A program made the position numbers and the translations under genes. 64,000 nt of DNA from Gracilariopsis chorda (taxonomy: Eukaryota > Rhodophyta > Florideophyceae > Gracilariales > Gracilariaceae): positions 183,173 through 247,172 of the forward strand of contig NBIV01000106.1 in NCBI GenBank assembly GCA_003194525.1, written 5' to 3'. Within the stretch, counting starts at the first letter, position 1. Each line of letters opens with the position of its first letter. The notes under the pieces are model-generated. The model ran no database searches. It was given only the letters and a program-made list of their open reading frames with translations, and was not told the DNA's origin. Below, one piece after another: positions 20,509-30,477 of the stretch.

Positions 20509-21911
20509 CAAGTGGCTGTATTCGGCGCAAACGGTCATAATGCACTTCCACACACTCACAGCAAATTTCGAGGTCATGCGATACAGTAACCCTTAAATTC
20601 TGCCAATGCTAATTCACTGTGGCGGCAGAAAACGCGTTGGCTTAAACCTGGAAATGCATTTCCCAGCTGGCGCAACGAAGCGACGCGGCAGCACGACAGC
20701 GCCCGAAATAGAGGAACGATGTAGAAAAAGGCATCATACAGTAGCCTATCGACAGCGGCGAGATTATAAGTAGCGCGCTGTACAAGCACCTAAGTTACGT
20801 AGCAACAGCGCGCCATCGGTTAAGTGATGTGCAAAAACCGCCAAATAACTTCGGGTAGACAAGCTTACAAACGGTGCAGGGATAGAAGAAGAAAATAAAG
20901 TAGCGTACCCGTAAAAGAGAGAGAGAGAGAGAAGAAGAAAGAAAAGAAGCGTTCTACTGTACAGCACAATGCGCAAAAAGAACATTTTACGAGGGGGAAG
21001 AGAGAGGGTAAACGGGTTACACTTTGTAGCTGACGTTCAAGCAGAAGAGTGGGAAAGCAGTCTTGTTGGCAACACACAAACAGCAGTCAGCGTCAACCAG
21101 CGTAATGTTGCATGAGCATCTTGTTGGCCTCCAGCATACAAGCGGCCACACAAAACTGCGCTGAGCACACTCGCAAGCTCAAGATAGGGAGCTAAAAAAG
21201 GGGGTGAGGGATGGTGGGCGCTAGCAAGTATACAGCCCACCCACAGCCAGCAAGGCAGCACGAATGCAGTTTCATTAGCTCATGAATCACACCGACTCAA
21301 CACGAGAAACAAGTGCGCCAGCACATTGTCTAATGAGTTACGGAGCACGTACGCAAGCGCGCGTTGGTATTACCCCTTATTCGATCGTTGGTGATGCGAG
21401 TACTTTTTCTGACGGCCTGACACGAGTACACCAATGCAGAGGCAGATGATGATCAAATGAAACGCAGAACGGGACGAGAGGAGGCGGGGGGCGACGGGGG
21501 GGACGGGGGAAGAGTGATTATCCGATACGCCGATGTAGAGGTTGATGTGCGATTCAAGCTTTCTCCTGACATGTTGTTCGTTAAACGATTTGGTGTTGAT
21601 TCGCTCGGTAAAGTTGCATGCAGCATGCAGATCAGGCAAGAGTAACTGATAGCAGAAAGGAAAGAAAGAAACACAATGGCGGGTTTGCACAGTTGAAAAA
21701 TAAAAGCGATCATTGTGCGACTTGTTCAAGGGCGCCTCAACACAACAGCATTGGCACACCAACAAAGAGAAACAAAAAAAAACTAGTAAACACAAGGGAG
21801 AGGCTTTGCAAATGAGTGTGAGGACTGAGGACTGAGGGGGAGGGGTGGGGGGGGAAAGGTGTGGAAGAAGAAGCGAAAAGAGTAGCAAAAGATGAAGAAC
21901 AACAAGCAATG
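20509..21911. other. Spacer downstream of the Tim17-like gene
   Basis: Contains a GA-dinucleotide tract near 20918-20942 and purine-rich blocks. A 179-codon minus-strand frame (21370-21909) is Leu/Ser/Cys-rich with a hydrophobic start, but it directly follows the Tim17-like stop and has no domain; it is probably 3' flank. Confidence 0.4.
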
Positions 21912-22712
21912 TCAGGGTGTACCCGTGGAGGGGGTATTGGGATTGGATATAGATTTGGACGAAGAATGTTTGTCAAACGGACGGAGAGCGGCTTCTGCAA
22001 GTTCAACGTCCTTGATCTGCTTACCGGCCTTGACGGATTCCAAGGCATGCAGTAAGATGGCTATACGAGCCTGTTCCTCCTCGAGCGCCTGAACGGTGGC
22101 ACGCTGTCTGCGAAGTAGTTCCTCATAATCGTCATCGATTTGCTTGACGACCGGGAACCAATAGGGCCACTTGAAGGAGGCGGGCGGGGCGGCGGAAGCG
22201 GAAGCGGAAGCGGAAGCGGAAGCGGAAGCGGAAGCGGAGGTTGCAGCGGGTGAGGACAGGTGATGAGTTTGGTGATCGGGGTTGATGGTATCTGCGGCGG
22301 CTCGAACGGCGGCGTCATGACGGTTGACGAGATAGAGCTTCCTCTTCCAATCAAGGCCAGTAATAAGCACGTCAACAAGGCCGCAGCCGACGCCCATCAT
22401 CATGGCGGAGCGACTGAGGTTTTTCCAAGAGGGGGGGGAGGTGAACAGGGCGCCGAAGTAGCCGGCAAAGCCACCGGTGATGGTGCTGGCAATGGGACCG
22501 TCCACAGCCATGGTGGCGGCGACGACCTCTCGGACGGCGAAGAAGGGGACGGCCAGCATGCCGCATGCTACGCCGGCACGCATTGTGTAGTGGGGGGGGA
22601 GGTTTGTGAAGTAGGCGTAGGTGGCACCGCCGGTGAAGGCTGCTGCGGCGCCGCCGAGCACGCGCTGTAGCCCGCCGTCGCGCCAGAAGTTGAGGCGCTG
22701 GGTGGAGGGCAT
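21912..22712 (-). CDS. Tim17/22/23-like integral membrane protein
   Basis: The chosen start is ATG 22712 (MPSTQRLNFWRDGG), 266 residues. The same frame is open further upstream to 23078 but reads as Pro-rich leader without an ATG before it. From residue ~16 there are about four hydrophobic, Gly/Ala-rich segments with Gly-x-x-x-Gly spacing (VLGGAAAAFTGGATYAYF, VACGMLAVPFFAVREVVA, STITGGFAGYFGALF, MMMGVGCGLVDVLI). That layout resembles the Tim17/Tim22/Tim23 superfamily of import-channel and related proteins (family knowledge; identification tentative). A Ser-Ala repeat of about seven units (~residues 158-171) is encoded by a GGAAGC microsatellite. A charged coiled coil with RATVQALEEEQARIAIL closes the protein. 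It could equally be a different four-TM organelle membrane protein. Confidence 0.6.
   Translation of the reverse strand: MPSTQRLNFWRDGGLQRVLGGAAAAFTGGATYAYFTNLPPHYTMRAGVACGMLAVPFFAVREVVAATMAVDGPIASTITGGFAGYFGALFTSPPSWKNLSRSAMMMGVGCGLVDVLITGLDWKRKLYLVNRHDAAVRAAADTINPDHQTHHLSSPAATSASASASASASASASAAPPASFKWPYWFPVVKQIDDDYEELLRRQRATVQALEEEQARIAILLHALESVKAGKQIKDVELAEAALRPFDKHSSSKSISNPNTPSTGTP
22192..22242. repeat. GGAAGC hexanucleotide microsatellite inside a gene
   Basis: Seven to eight tandem GGAAGC units encode the Ser-Ala repeat of the Tim17-like protein. Length changes stay in frame because the unit is six bases. Confidence 0.9.
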
Positions 22713-23170
22713 GGCGCGGCGGGGGGGGATGAGGGGAAGGGGAAGTATGGTGGGGGGGTTGGGGAAGAAGTGATGGTAATGGGAGATCGGAAGTGGGGGG
22801 GGGGGGATGGGAGGGGATGCGGGACGTTTGCGTAGGTTGCGGGGGAACAGAGGAGGGGAGGGGCAGCGGGTGACAGCGGGCGACGTGAGAAGAAACAGAA
22901 CAGAGAACAGCAGGGGGCAGGCGCGGCAGCAGAGATGGCGGCGGCCGGTGGCACGGCTGCGGCACCGGTGGGGCGCTTTGAGCCAGCCATTGCGCGTGTG
23001 GGAGCTCACTACAAAAGTATCGCTGGACAAGCTCGCATCAGTGTCTGGCCGCACACTTTTGTAGCGCAGTCGTCTCACAGCATGTCGCGGACACGAGGGC
23101 GGCGCTTTTGGTGCCGAAGGTACCGAACGGAGCCGCAGCCGCAGCCGCAGCCGCAGCCGCAGCCGCCGCT
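22713..23170. promoter_or_regulatory. Divergent upstream region with long G-runs
   Basis: 458 bp separate the ATGs of the Tim17-like gene and the PPR-like gene. The plus strand is G-rich, including a run of 12 G near 22795-22806, and could form quadruplex structure. Promoters of both genes must lie here. A GCAGCC tract (23130-23165) immediately precedes the PPR-like ATG. Confidence 0.5.
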
Positions 23171-23276
23171 ATGCCGCTGCTGGCGTCGCTTCTCCGTCGC
23201 TTCTCCGTCGCGCCGCCCCGCCGCCACTTGTGGCCCGCGCTCAGCGCCGCGCGCCAGGCGCGCATGCGCCGCAAGC

Positions 23277-23325
<49 letters not shown>

Positions 23326-24454
23326 GCCGCTGTCGCAGAGGCTGCTCGACGCGCTGCTGCTCTCCGCGCTGGCGCACCCGCCCAGCGGCGTGACGCCCGC
23401 GCTGCAACTCATCCGCGCCGCCTCGCGGCTGCAGCCGCGCCTCACGCCGTCCGCGCCGCTGCACGCGCGTCTCATTCGCGCCGCCGCCGCGCACGCGTGC
23501 GCGCAGCCGCGCCTCGCCGCGCTCACCGCGCGCGGCGCCGACGTGGCGGTGGAGACCATGTTCCGCCTCTGCCACCTGACCGCGTCGCGCGTGCACGTGT
23601 CGGCGCTATGCGCCGTAGTGCACGCCGCCGCGCTGGACCCCGTGCTGGAGCGTCGTCCGCATCGAGTGTGGTCTGTGTGGCGCTATCTCACGTCGCAACA
23701 ACTCAGCCCCACCCCCCATTTGCTGTACGCCAGCTTCCTCGTCTGCGCCCAGTCGCTGGACGTGCAATCAGCCGCCTTGTTTCTGCACCACGCCTTGCAG
23801 CACAACCTCGCGTACAACCCTGTACACCACAAGTCAAATCGCTCCAACCTGCCCTTGCAACTTGACTATTACAATCACCTCATGCACGCCGCCTGTCTCA
23901 CTTCGCACTACCATCTGCTGCACACGGCGCATGCCGAAATGCTGCGCTGCCGCTTGTCGCCCGATGCCTTCACCGACAGCATTCTGCTCACCGCCGCTCT
24001 GGATCAAAACCGCACCGCCCACGCTCACCTCATTCTGGACGCCATGCAACACGCACGCCGTCCGCTGTCCCGCTGCGCGTACGCCGCCATGATTCGCACC
24101 GCGGCGCGACACCGAGATGTGCCAGCCATTCAGCAAATCCACCGCCACTACCGCACCACCACTTCCGATTTCAACCACCACTTGTGCGCACAACTGCGCG
24201 CCGACCGCTCGTCACCCTCCGTACGCAGCACGGTGCGCGCGTGCGCCGCCGCTCGAGACGACCCTACCATGGCCGCTTTCCATGCGTTCCGAACGTGTGC
24301 CGCCGCGGATCATGCCGTGCATCTGCTTGACATGCTGCTCAAGCAGTGTGCCATTCCAGTTTCGCCTCTTGTTTACTCCATTGTGCTCGACACTTGTTGG
24401 AAAGGCGGTCGAATGCAACTTGCCAAACAGCTGCGTGCTCACATGCATGCGTAG
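23171..24454 (+). CDS. Helical-repeat (PPR-like) protein, probably organellar
   Basis: The start is ATG 23171 (MPLLASLLRRFSV), giving 427 residues; the frame is open upstream only through a TTG and an Ala tract. The N-terminus is basic and Ser/Arg-rich like a mitochondrial or plastid presequence. It is followed by RKR and a run of 16 alanines encoded by GCC repeats. The rest is alpha-helical with spaced units of ~35 residues, for example YNHLMHAACLTSHYHLLHTA, then DSILLTAALDQNRTAHAHLI, then YAAMIRTAARHRDVPAIQQI, then YSIVLDTCWKGGRMQLAKQL. These look like pentatricopeptide-type helix pairs, which bind organelle RNA (family knowledge). The repeats are degenerate, so a different helical-repeat family is possible. 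The region is extremely GC-rich. Confidence 0.65.
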
Positions 24455-25068
24455 CTTTTTTTTTTTTTTTTTTTTTGTCTTTGTTTTGTTGTGCTACTGT
24501 TTGCTCTTCTCGAGTCGTTATCTACATAACAGTCATGCAGAGTGCATCTTTTCTGTGTTTGCTTATCCATTTTCATATTCCTTTTGGTGCCGCTCATGTG
24601 CACACACAAGTACCGAAGCTACTTGTATGTAGTAGTAGTAGCACTAGTAGTAGTACAAGTAGTAGCGCCGCTTGTTGCGGGCGCGCGTGTGTGCTTGGTG
24701 GTGAGCGCTGTTTTGCACCTCACAACGTCTGCTCGCTAACCGTTGGTAAACCAACTCCCTTGCCACTTGTCATGTGTGTCACAAACACAACACATCCGAG
24801 CTGAGCTTCAGATAACGCCGCCGCCGTCAGCTGCCACAGCTCCGCAGAGGAAGGTAAAAACGCTTACAGAACCCGAAAATAGCGCTGTCGATACGTGTTC
24901 AGCGTTGCGACCCATCATAACTCCTGTTACGCCGTGCTTATTAACACCACCCCCCCACCCTCCGCCGCCCTCCTCCACTACGAGCGCATACCCTTCATAC
25001 TCATCTGCTCAACTTCTTCATCAACCACACCCCCGTTCTCAACTGCCCACCGCTCTTCGCCCACCATC
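24455..25068. other. Spacer between PPR-like gene and eIF4A3
   Basis: A run of about 22 T immediately follows the PPR-like stop, and a TAG/GTA trinucleotide tract lies at ~24628-24664. The last ~140 bases are C-rich and lead to the eIF4A3 start. No gene is supported here. Confidence 0.5.
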
Positions 25069-26322
25069 ATGTCCGGACAAGGAACCGCCTCGCCGCGATA
25101 TCCGCCCACCTCTCCAACTGCCTCCGACTCCACCTTCACCAAGCGACAAGCTGAACCGGCCACTTTCAACGTCAATCGCCACGTGCAGCTCTTCACTAAC
25201 TTTGACGATATGCGCCTCAAACCGCCTTTGCTTCGCGGCGTATACTCTCTCGGTTTCGACAAACCGTCCGCCATTCAGCAGCGCTGCATCGTCCCCATGA
25301 TTCGCGGCCACGACGTCGTGGCGCAGGCGCAGAGCGGCACGGGCAAGACCGCCATGATAGCAATCGTCGCGCTGCACCTCGCTTCAGCCGCCTTTAACCA
25401 CGTGCAAGTGCTCGTGCTCAGTCCCACCAGAGAGCTCGCCGTGCAGACGCATCGCAACGTCGAACATCTGGGCGAATTTCTTTCAATTCGCGCCCACGCG
25501 TGCATCGGCGGGAAGAAAGTGGGCGATGACATCCGCCGCCTCTCCCACGGAGGCGTGCATATCGTCAGCGGCACGCCTGGAAGGGTGTTCGACATGATTC
25601 AACGAAACCTGCTTCACATGAACAAATTGCGCGTGCTCTTCATCGACGAGGCCGATGAAATGCTCACCATGGGCTTCAAAGAGCAGGTGTACGATATTTA
25701 CAGATATGCGCCGCCGACGGTGCAGGTCGTACTCGTGTCTGCAACGCTTCCTTCAGACGTTATGGAAATGGCTGAAAAGTTTATGACCCAGCCCATTTCC
25801 GTGTTGGTGAAGCGCGACGGACTTAGTCTCGATGGCATTCGTCAGTTCTACGTTGATGTGGAACAGGAGGAGTGGAAGTTTGACACCTTGTGCGATCTGT
25901 ACGAAACGCTCACCATTACGCAGGCTGTCATCTTCTGCAACACCAGACGAAAAGTGGAGTGGCTCGCCAACAAAATGAGGGATAGTAACTTTGTGGTAAC
26001 CTCCATACACGGCGACATGAACCAAAACGATCGCGATACCGTAATGGAAGCATTTCGCGCGGGCGACTATCGCGTGTTGATCGCCACCGATGTGTGGTCG
26101 CGCGGAATTGACGTGCAACAAGTGAGCTTGGTCATCAACTATGACGTGCCGCTACATCAGGAGTCGTATTTACATCGGATAGGACGAAGCGGACGATTTG
26201 GACGAAAAGGAGTTGCCATCACGTTTGCACGATCGTCCGACAGGAGAGCAATGGGAGCAATTGAGAAGTTCTACGGCATCCGGATACGGGAATTACCCGC
26301 CGATGTGGACAAGTATCTCTAA
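25069..26322 (+). CDS. eIF4A3: DEAD-box RNA helicase, eIF4A3-type (exon junction complex core)
   Basis: The start is ATG 25069 (CATCATGTCC), giving 417 residues, close to the usual ~410; the frame opens earlier only at a GTG. All motifs are present: Q-motif [11 protein letters not shown], Walker A AQSGTGKT near residue 87, PTRELA near 120, TPGR, DEAD-EML near 193, SAT near 225, [21 protein letters not shown] and HRIGRSGR near 369. EREWKFDTL-like sequence ([14 protein letters not shown]) followed by [21 protein letters not shown] is characteristic of eIF4A3 rather than translation factor eIF4A1/2. The protein clamps RNA in the exon junction complex and acts in splicing-linked mRNA surveillance and in rRNA processing. 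Keeping it in an apparently intron-poor genome is notable. It converges with the CCB-like gene (164 bp apart). Confidence 0.9.
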   Translation: MSGQGTASPRYPPTSPTASDSTFTKRQAEPATFNVNRHVQLFTNFDDMRLKPPLLRGVYSLGFDKPSAIQQRCIVPMIRGHDVVAQAQSGTGKTAMIAIVALHLASAAFNHVQVLVLSPTRELAVQTHRNVEHLGEFLSIRAHACIGGKKVGDDIRRLSHGGVHIVSGTPGRVFDMIQRNLLHMNKLRVLFIDEADEMLTMGFKEQVYDIYRYAPPTVQVVLVSATLPSDVMEMAEKFMTQPISVLVKRDGLSLDGIRQFYVDVEQEEWKFDTLCDLYETLTITQAVIFCNTRRKVEWLANKMRDSNFVVTSIHGDMNQNDRDTVMEAFRAGDYRVLIATDVWSRGIDVQQVSLVINYDVPLHQESYLHRIGRSGRFGRKGVAITFARSSDRRAMGAIEKFYGIRIRELPADVDKYL

Positions 26323-26407
26323 GCACGAGACACTACCTCGTCATCTTTCAACTAGCAACCGACCAACCAAAGCAGCCAAGAGGATAAATCTTTTGCATCA
26401 CAGTGAA

Positions 26408-26429
26408 ACTATATATATATATATATATA
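26408..26429. repeat. AT dinucleotide tract
   Basis: About ten AT units in the 164-bp convergent intergenic region between eIF4A3 and the CCB-like gene. This is a simple repeat in the shared 3' flank. Confidence 0.9.
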
Positions 26430-26486
26430 CAACATGTCGCACTTTTTGAACATACAACTGAACGGAATACGGGGTGAGGGGCACCC

Positions 26487-27293
26487 TCAGCTGGAGGGGA
26501 TGGTCTCCTTTTGGGTGTTGGTTTTTTCTTGTTCTTCACCTTCGTACACGGGTGGATTTCTCTTCCAGCTAAATGCTTTCTCTAACTCCTCAATCTCATC
26601 ACGATGGCCCTTTAAATACAGAGTAGACAAACCTTCATCTTCCTCAACCATAACTTTGACTTGTTCCGTTCTCGACGCCTGCTTCCAGTACCAAGGCACA
26701 ACCAGAAAAGACAGCGCGGTGAGCCAGCCCCAGTACGGACTTTGATACTGTTGGGGTAAGATAAAATTGAGAATATAGGTGAAGGACCATAATCCACTGG
26801 CGGCAACTGCCACCAGTATGCTTGCTACACTGGAACTGGCACGCACCTTTCCTGTAAAGGTCATGACACCCTTTCTGGTGTCCTTTTCCGGGTCCGCCAC
26901 GAAGGAGCGTTGCATAAGATAGCGCGCCGTTTTCTTGGCAATATCTGCAGAGGGCTCTTGTAAAGTGAAGGAGGCCTGTGTGATACGCGGCTTGGTAGAG
27001 CCTTTCACGAAGGAAACGCCGCCCCAAAAGGTGAGGAAGAATACAAACGCAGTGGCAAAAAGAGAGTTGCGATTGACGGTGGAGATGTCGGCGAGAAGGA
27101 GATTGGAGAGGGCGATTGGTGGCTCCACGCTCATTGTTGGAGAGGTTGAAGAGACGTTTCGCGCTGTCTGACGGCGGATTGACAGGGGGGAGATGAAATG
27201 CGAGTTGGTGGCGTGAAGACGACGCGGTGCTGTCGCGGGTCGCACGGCGTTTGAAAGCACCTGCGGGGCGAATGAGGCTGCGAACGCGAACAT
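26487..27293 (-). CDS. CCB2/CCB4-like cytochrome b6f cofactor-assembly protein
   Basis: The start is ATG 27293 (MFAFAASFAPQVL), 268 residues; the longer frame begins at a TTG. The first ~55 residues are Ser/Arg/Ala-rich like a plastid transit peptide. Two membrane regions follow: NSLFATAFVFFLTFWGGVSF (~80-98) and a pair around SVASILVAVAASGLWSF and WGWLTALSFLVVPWYW (~175-230). A soluble C-terminal module has VKVMVEEDEG and YLKGHRDEIEELEKAF. This order matches the CCB2/CCB4 (DUF2930) family, which helps attach the c-type heme ci to cytochrome b6 on the stromal side of the thylakoid (family knowledge). CCB2 and CCB4 are paralogous partners; I cannot tell which this is. It is divergent from the NDUFAF4-like gene with a TIR element between them. 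Confidence 0.75.
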   Translation of the reverse strand: MFAFAASFAPQVLSNAVRPATAPRRLHATNSHFISPLSIRRQTARNVSSTSPTMSVEPPIALSNLLLADISTVNRNSLFATAFVFFLTFWGGVSFVKGSTKPRITQASFTLQEPSADIAKKTARYLMQRSFVADPEKDTRKGVMTFTGKVRASSSVASILVAVAASGLWSFTYILNFILPQQYQSPYWGWLTALSFLVVPWYWKQASRTEQVKVMVEEDEGLSTLYLKGHRDEIEELEKAFSWKRNPPVYEGEEQEKTNTQKETIPSS

Positions 27294-27679
27294 GTTTTTT
27301 GGGGAAAGCTCGACGGGCACTGCGCTCGGGAGGGGGAAAAAGGCGGTTGACGCTAAGCTAAGCGGGGGCTGCGGGAGAGAGGTGGGCAACTTGAGGTCGC
27401 CTTGTGAGCAGAGGGTTGAGGCGAACCGCGTCAGATGTGAAGGCCGTGTTTAGTGAATACGCTGGTAGAGTTAGACTTCATCAATCGCGCCGAGATGGTG
27501 ACCGCGAATGATCACCAGAAGTTCAACATGCAATGGTGAGCATCGATTGAGATACACCATTCAATTTTTGCCACTTTTTCTAAATATACCGAAAATAGAA
27601 TGTACATTGTGTTGCACGTGTCCCATGTCAAAGCAGCGCAGGTGCCAGCCACGTGACTACGCCTTGCTAGCATGAAGTT
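27294..27679. promoter_or_regulatory. Remaining upstream region of the CCB-like gene
   Basis: 386 bp between the CCB-like ATG and the left end of the TIR element. This is the likely promoter region. I see no named regulatory motif. Confidence 0.4.
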
Positions 27680-28372
27680 GGTAGCGGTCAGAAGGGCTTA
27701 AGTTGAGACGATTTTTTTGCCAAAAAGCTGGCTGAAGATGAGAAAAACCTGTTTTTCTTTTTTGTAATTAGCCAAATTTTGGTTTTGTAAAAATTTGACT
27801 TGTAGTACAGATCCAAATTAAGGCAGAAAACAGAGTATGTCTATCAACATGTCAATTGCAGCTGCTTTGGGTTTTCGGAGTGCCAAAATCGGCAAAAATG
27901 TACCCTGCGTAGCTTCAATAAAGTGGCTGCAAACTTGGAATGTGAAGTACTCAAGGGTAAAAGCTTTTGCGTCTTCCGTTTAGAAGAAAGAATAGTAGAT
28001 AGGCGGTACAAAGAAGCGTTTTAGTTTTGGTTAACGTTTATTGTGTAGCTGTTGGCTTCCTTTTTCCCAATTCGTGCAACAAACGCGTTTGCATTGCGTT
28101 AAAGAAAGCAAGAACGTCCGTTATCTTAACACTGCCGCAACTACTAAGTTAGTTTTGCCATAGTTGGCACTATGGCGGTTTATACTAACAAGATTCAGTG
28201 CCACTATGCCAAAACAGAACACCAGTTTCAAGAGACGATAACAAGTCCAAGCTTTGTCTCTGTCTAGTTCTTTGTCCACCATCGGTGCGGGAGATACCAA
28301 AAGCTGTGCAAAATTTTACATTTTTTAATGTCTTGAATGTGTTCCAACTTAAGCCCTTCTGACTGCTAACCC
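27680..28372. mobile_element. ~690-bp TIR element, copy A
   Basis: The right end, read inward, is GGTTAGCAGTCAGAAGGG-CTTAAGTTG and the left end is GGTAGCGGTCAGAAGGG-CTTAAGTTG, giving inverted repeats of about 27 bp. The interior is highly similar (same order, few differences) to 34104-34806 in the same orientation. There is no coding capacity. An internal inverted repeat around GCCATAG-TTGG-CACTATGGC and its partner GTGCCACTATGCC is shared by both copies. It looks like a non-autonomous DNA transposon. I could not define a target duplication. Confidence 0.8.
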
Positions 28373-28516
28373 TTTACCCCCGTGTGGTGGTTGATTCGCA
28401 TTGACGAAGCCAACGACAGAGAAGGCGTCGTCGAACACGAACTGCCAACCTTTGTGCGTCGCATATCCCGCAATCACAGCACGCGATCTGCTCACTCACC
28501 CCGCTCTGCCCGTACA

Positions 28517-29152
28517 ATGGGTTCTTCCCTATCAACGATTCCGAAATCCGCCTCCCGAAGTGTCGTGAAAGCCGTCCCGCCCGCAATCAAGCAAGCGCCG
28601 AAAACAAACCGCTCTCAAGTACCCAATTCTCCCGTCACCGCGCGGGTTTCAACGCCCGCCTCCACGCAGCAGCCCGAGCTGTATCAGCGGCCCACCGCGC
28701 AGGAATGGGCCGCCGCGTTGAAGAACATGAGCAACGTCATTCAGTCGTCTGCGTGGCAGGGCGAGGTGCAACCCGTTCATCCCAATTCGCCACGCCTTGA
28801 ACGTCATGCGGCGCAAAGAAGCTCCACCACAACTAGAAAATTGCCGCAGCGATCTGCGCCTTTGCACCCTGGAATACGCCCTGTCGGCCTGGAGGTCGAG
28901 CATGTGCGCAGAAGCAATGCTGGCAGATTGACTCAAGTTAACGTTTTGGAGCTTTTCAACCTTCGAAGAGACGACCCTGCTCGCTGGACTGCTGCTGCGC
29001 TCAGTGCCAAATATGCTGTTGACGAGTCTGATGTTGTTAATTTGCTCAAGTATACCCGTACTTACACAGGTCGTATTGACAGCGATGGAAAGGTTCGCGC
29101 CTACTACAACCCTGATCCTAAGAATACCATCTCACGGTTTGAGAACGATTAG
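28517..29152 (+). CDS. NDUFAF4-like mitochondrial complex I assembly factor
   Basis: The start is ATG 28517 (ACAATGGGTTCT), 211 residues; the frame is open upstream only from a GTG next to the transposon. The N-terminus MGSSLSTIPKS fits an N-myristoylation-type start; animal NDUFAF4 also starts MG. A Pro/Ser/Gln-rich basic region is followed by the conserved part at ~residues 135-190: LTQVNVLELFNLRRDDPARW, TAAALSAKYAVDESDVVNLL, then KYTRTYTG. That is the expected order of the NDUFAF4 (UPF0240) signature, in which an Asp/Glu-x-W-T motif precedes an AEKIAxEY-like helix and a DVxxLLKY helix (family knowledge). The factor helps build the membrane arm of complex I. It lies 144 bp after a TIR element, divergent from the CCB-like gene. 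Confidence 0.65.
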   Translation: MGSSLSTIPKSASRSVVKAVPPAIKQAPKTNRSQVPNSPVTARVSTPASTQQPELYQRPTAQEWAAALKNMSNVIQSSAWQGEVQPVHPNSPRLERHAAQRSSTTTRKLPQRSAPLHPGIRPVGLEVEHVRRSNAGRLTQVNVLELFNLRRDDPARWTAAALSAKYAVDESDVVNLLKYTRTYTGRIDSDGKVRAYYNPDPKNTISRFEND

Positions 29153-29601
29153 CTATGTCATTGCATACGCGCGCCAGAAGGGAAGCTTGTACAGTCACCA
29201 CGGAGGGAGACAATGATCGCGCCTTTGGCAAACACGCAAACGCACAAGTAGCCTGTTCGTGACGCTATACGCAATCTGTAACAAGTGATTTACTGTGCCG
29301 ATGCAAGCTATGGAACACTGCATCGCGAAGGGAAATGTTACAATGGGAGTTACAATGACACAGCTCCCACACCTGAAAACAGAAGTTGAGAAACCATGTT
29401 CAAAACTGGCTTTGCAACAAGTAGCACATGCAGCACGTGCACGGTTGCAACAAGCGCTTTGGCAAACACGCTCTTCGAGTGCACGACGTTCTCACACTCG
29501 TTTACCCGTTCATTGTACAAGCTCTTCGCCACTGCCAAACCCTCGCTTCCCCCACCCCCTGTCCCACATCAAAGAAGATCCCACACGACGCAAGGCGAAC
29601 A
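29153..29601. other. Convergent spacer
   Basis: 449 bp between the stops of the NDUFAF4-like gene and the plastid membrane protein gene. Short frames (29295-29633 and others) have no motif. No gene is supported. Confidence 0.5.
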
Positions 29602-30477
29602 TCATGGTTTTCTGGAGCGATCGTTTTGGGTAAACGTTGACGATGATATTCGTAAACGGGTATTGGCGTGGGTGTATGCGGCACGAAGTGCACGAAGATA
29701 AGCACAGGAGATGAGAAACAATGAGGTGAAGGCGGCATAACTGGCAAGCGTGGAAGGACCATTTTCTTGAGAAGCAATGTTATCAAACGATTCGAGAGCA
29801 AGCACACAGACGACAAGGGTGAACAACAAAGCATTCGGCGCGCGGATGTTGAAAAGCTGCTTCAGCAGAAATGAAAGCGACGGAACATGCTGTGAAGACG
29901 ACATTGAAAGCTGTGTAGAGCGTCTGTATTGGTTCTTTTTCCGACGCGTGGCGCGTTTGAGAAGTGCGTCTACAACGGCAAGCTCCTTTGAAATCTCGGA
30001 TTGACGAAGTTTGGATGCCTTGTGACCCTTGATAAGTTGCTGGTTCCACTTGGAAATTGTGGGTAATGAAGTGCGTATGGCTAGTTCCTCGTTGCGTTTG
30101 ACAATGTCGCGTTCGGACTTGGTGTAGAGATCAGAGAGAAGATCTGAAACAGCGTCGATTTGCACCTGAATGGTTGACTCCATGTTCTGCGTTGTTACCG
30201 TGCGAGTGGCCTGCCATAGAACCTCGCGCACCAGGTCATCTTGCACGACCGCGTCTCCATGGTTGGAGTTGAACTCCGAGAAACGGGCGTAGCGAAAGTC
30301 GTGGTCCTCTGGGGGCTGGCCTGCTTGTGAGGGGTCTGACGGAGGGGGAGTTGCGCGCATGCGCAGTGGACTGCAACGGTGAACAGGTGCTTTTCTGGCG
30401 GAATGGGTGGCATAGGGCGCGGCTGAATGAAGCGGAAGAGACGGGTGAAAGGGTGTGACGAAGAACGGAGCGTTCAT
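29602..30477 (-). CDS. Organelle-targeted membrane protein of unknown function
   Basis: A 291-codon frame starting at ATG 30477. Residues 1-45 (MNAPFFVTPFHPSLPLHSAA...) are Ser/Pro/Ala/Arg-rich and nearly free of acidic residues, like a plastid or mitochondrial presequence. The middle is hydrophilic and helical, with coiled-coil potential around IQVQIDAVSDLLSDLYTKSE and residues 120-170, and ends in a basic KRATRRKKNQYRR. Two membrane segments follow: ALLFTLVVCVLALESF (~217) and LASYAAFTSLFLISCAYL (~243). A short Ser/Thr/Arg tail closes it. I do not recognise the family. The head-to-membrane layout suggests a peripheral helical domain anchored by a hairpin of two helices. Confidence 0.6.
   Translation of the reverse strand: MNAPFFVTPFHPSLPLHSAAPYATHSARKAPVHRCSPLRMRATPPPSDPSQAGQPPEDHDFRYARFSEFNSNHGDAVVQDDLVREVLWQATRTVTTQNMESTIQVQIDAVSDLLSDLYTKSERDIVKRNEELAIRTSLPTISKWNQQLIKGHKASKLRQSEISKELAVVDALLKRATRRKKNQYRRSTQLSMSSSQHVPSLSFLLKQLFNIRAPNALLFTLVVCVLALESFDNIASQENGPSTLASYAAFTSLFLISCAYLRALRAAYTHANTRLRISSSTFTQNDRSRKP

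Noticed and set aside
21370-21909. 179-codon Leu/Cys-rich minus-strand frame with hydrophobic start
   Set aside because: Directly downstream of the Tim17-like stop, no domain, and low-complexity flank; more likely 3' flank than a secreted protein.
22372-22990. Long Pro/Arg/His-rich minus-strand frames next to the Tim17-like gene
   Set aside because: They overlap the Tim17-like frame and its GC-rich leader; composition reflects G-runs, and no domain is seen.
23038-23865. Long Ala/Gly/Arg-rich frames on both strands over the PPR-like gene start
   Set aside because: Shadows of GCC and GCAGCC repeats; only the frame with the presequence and helical repeats is credible.
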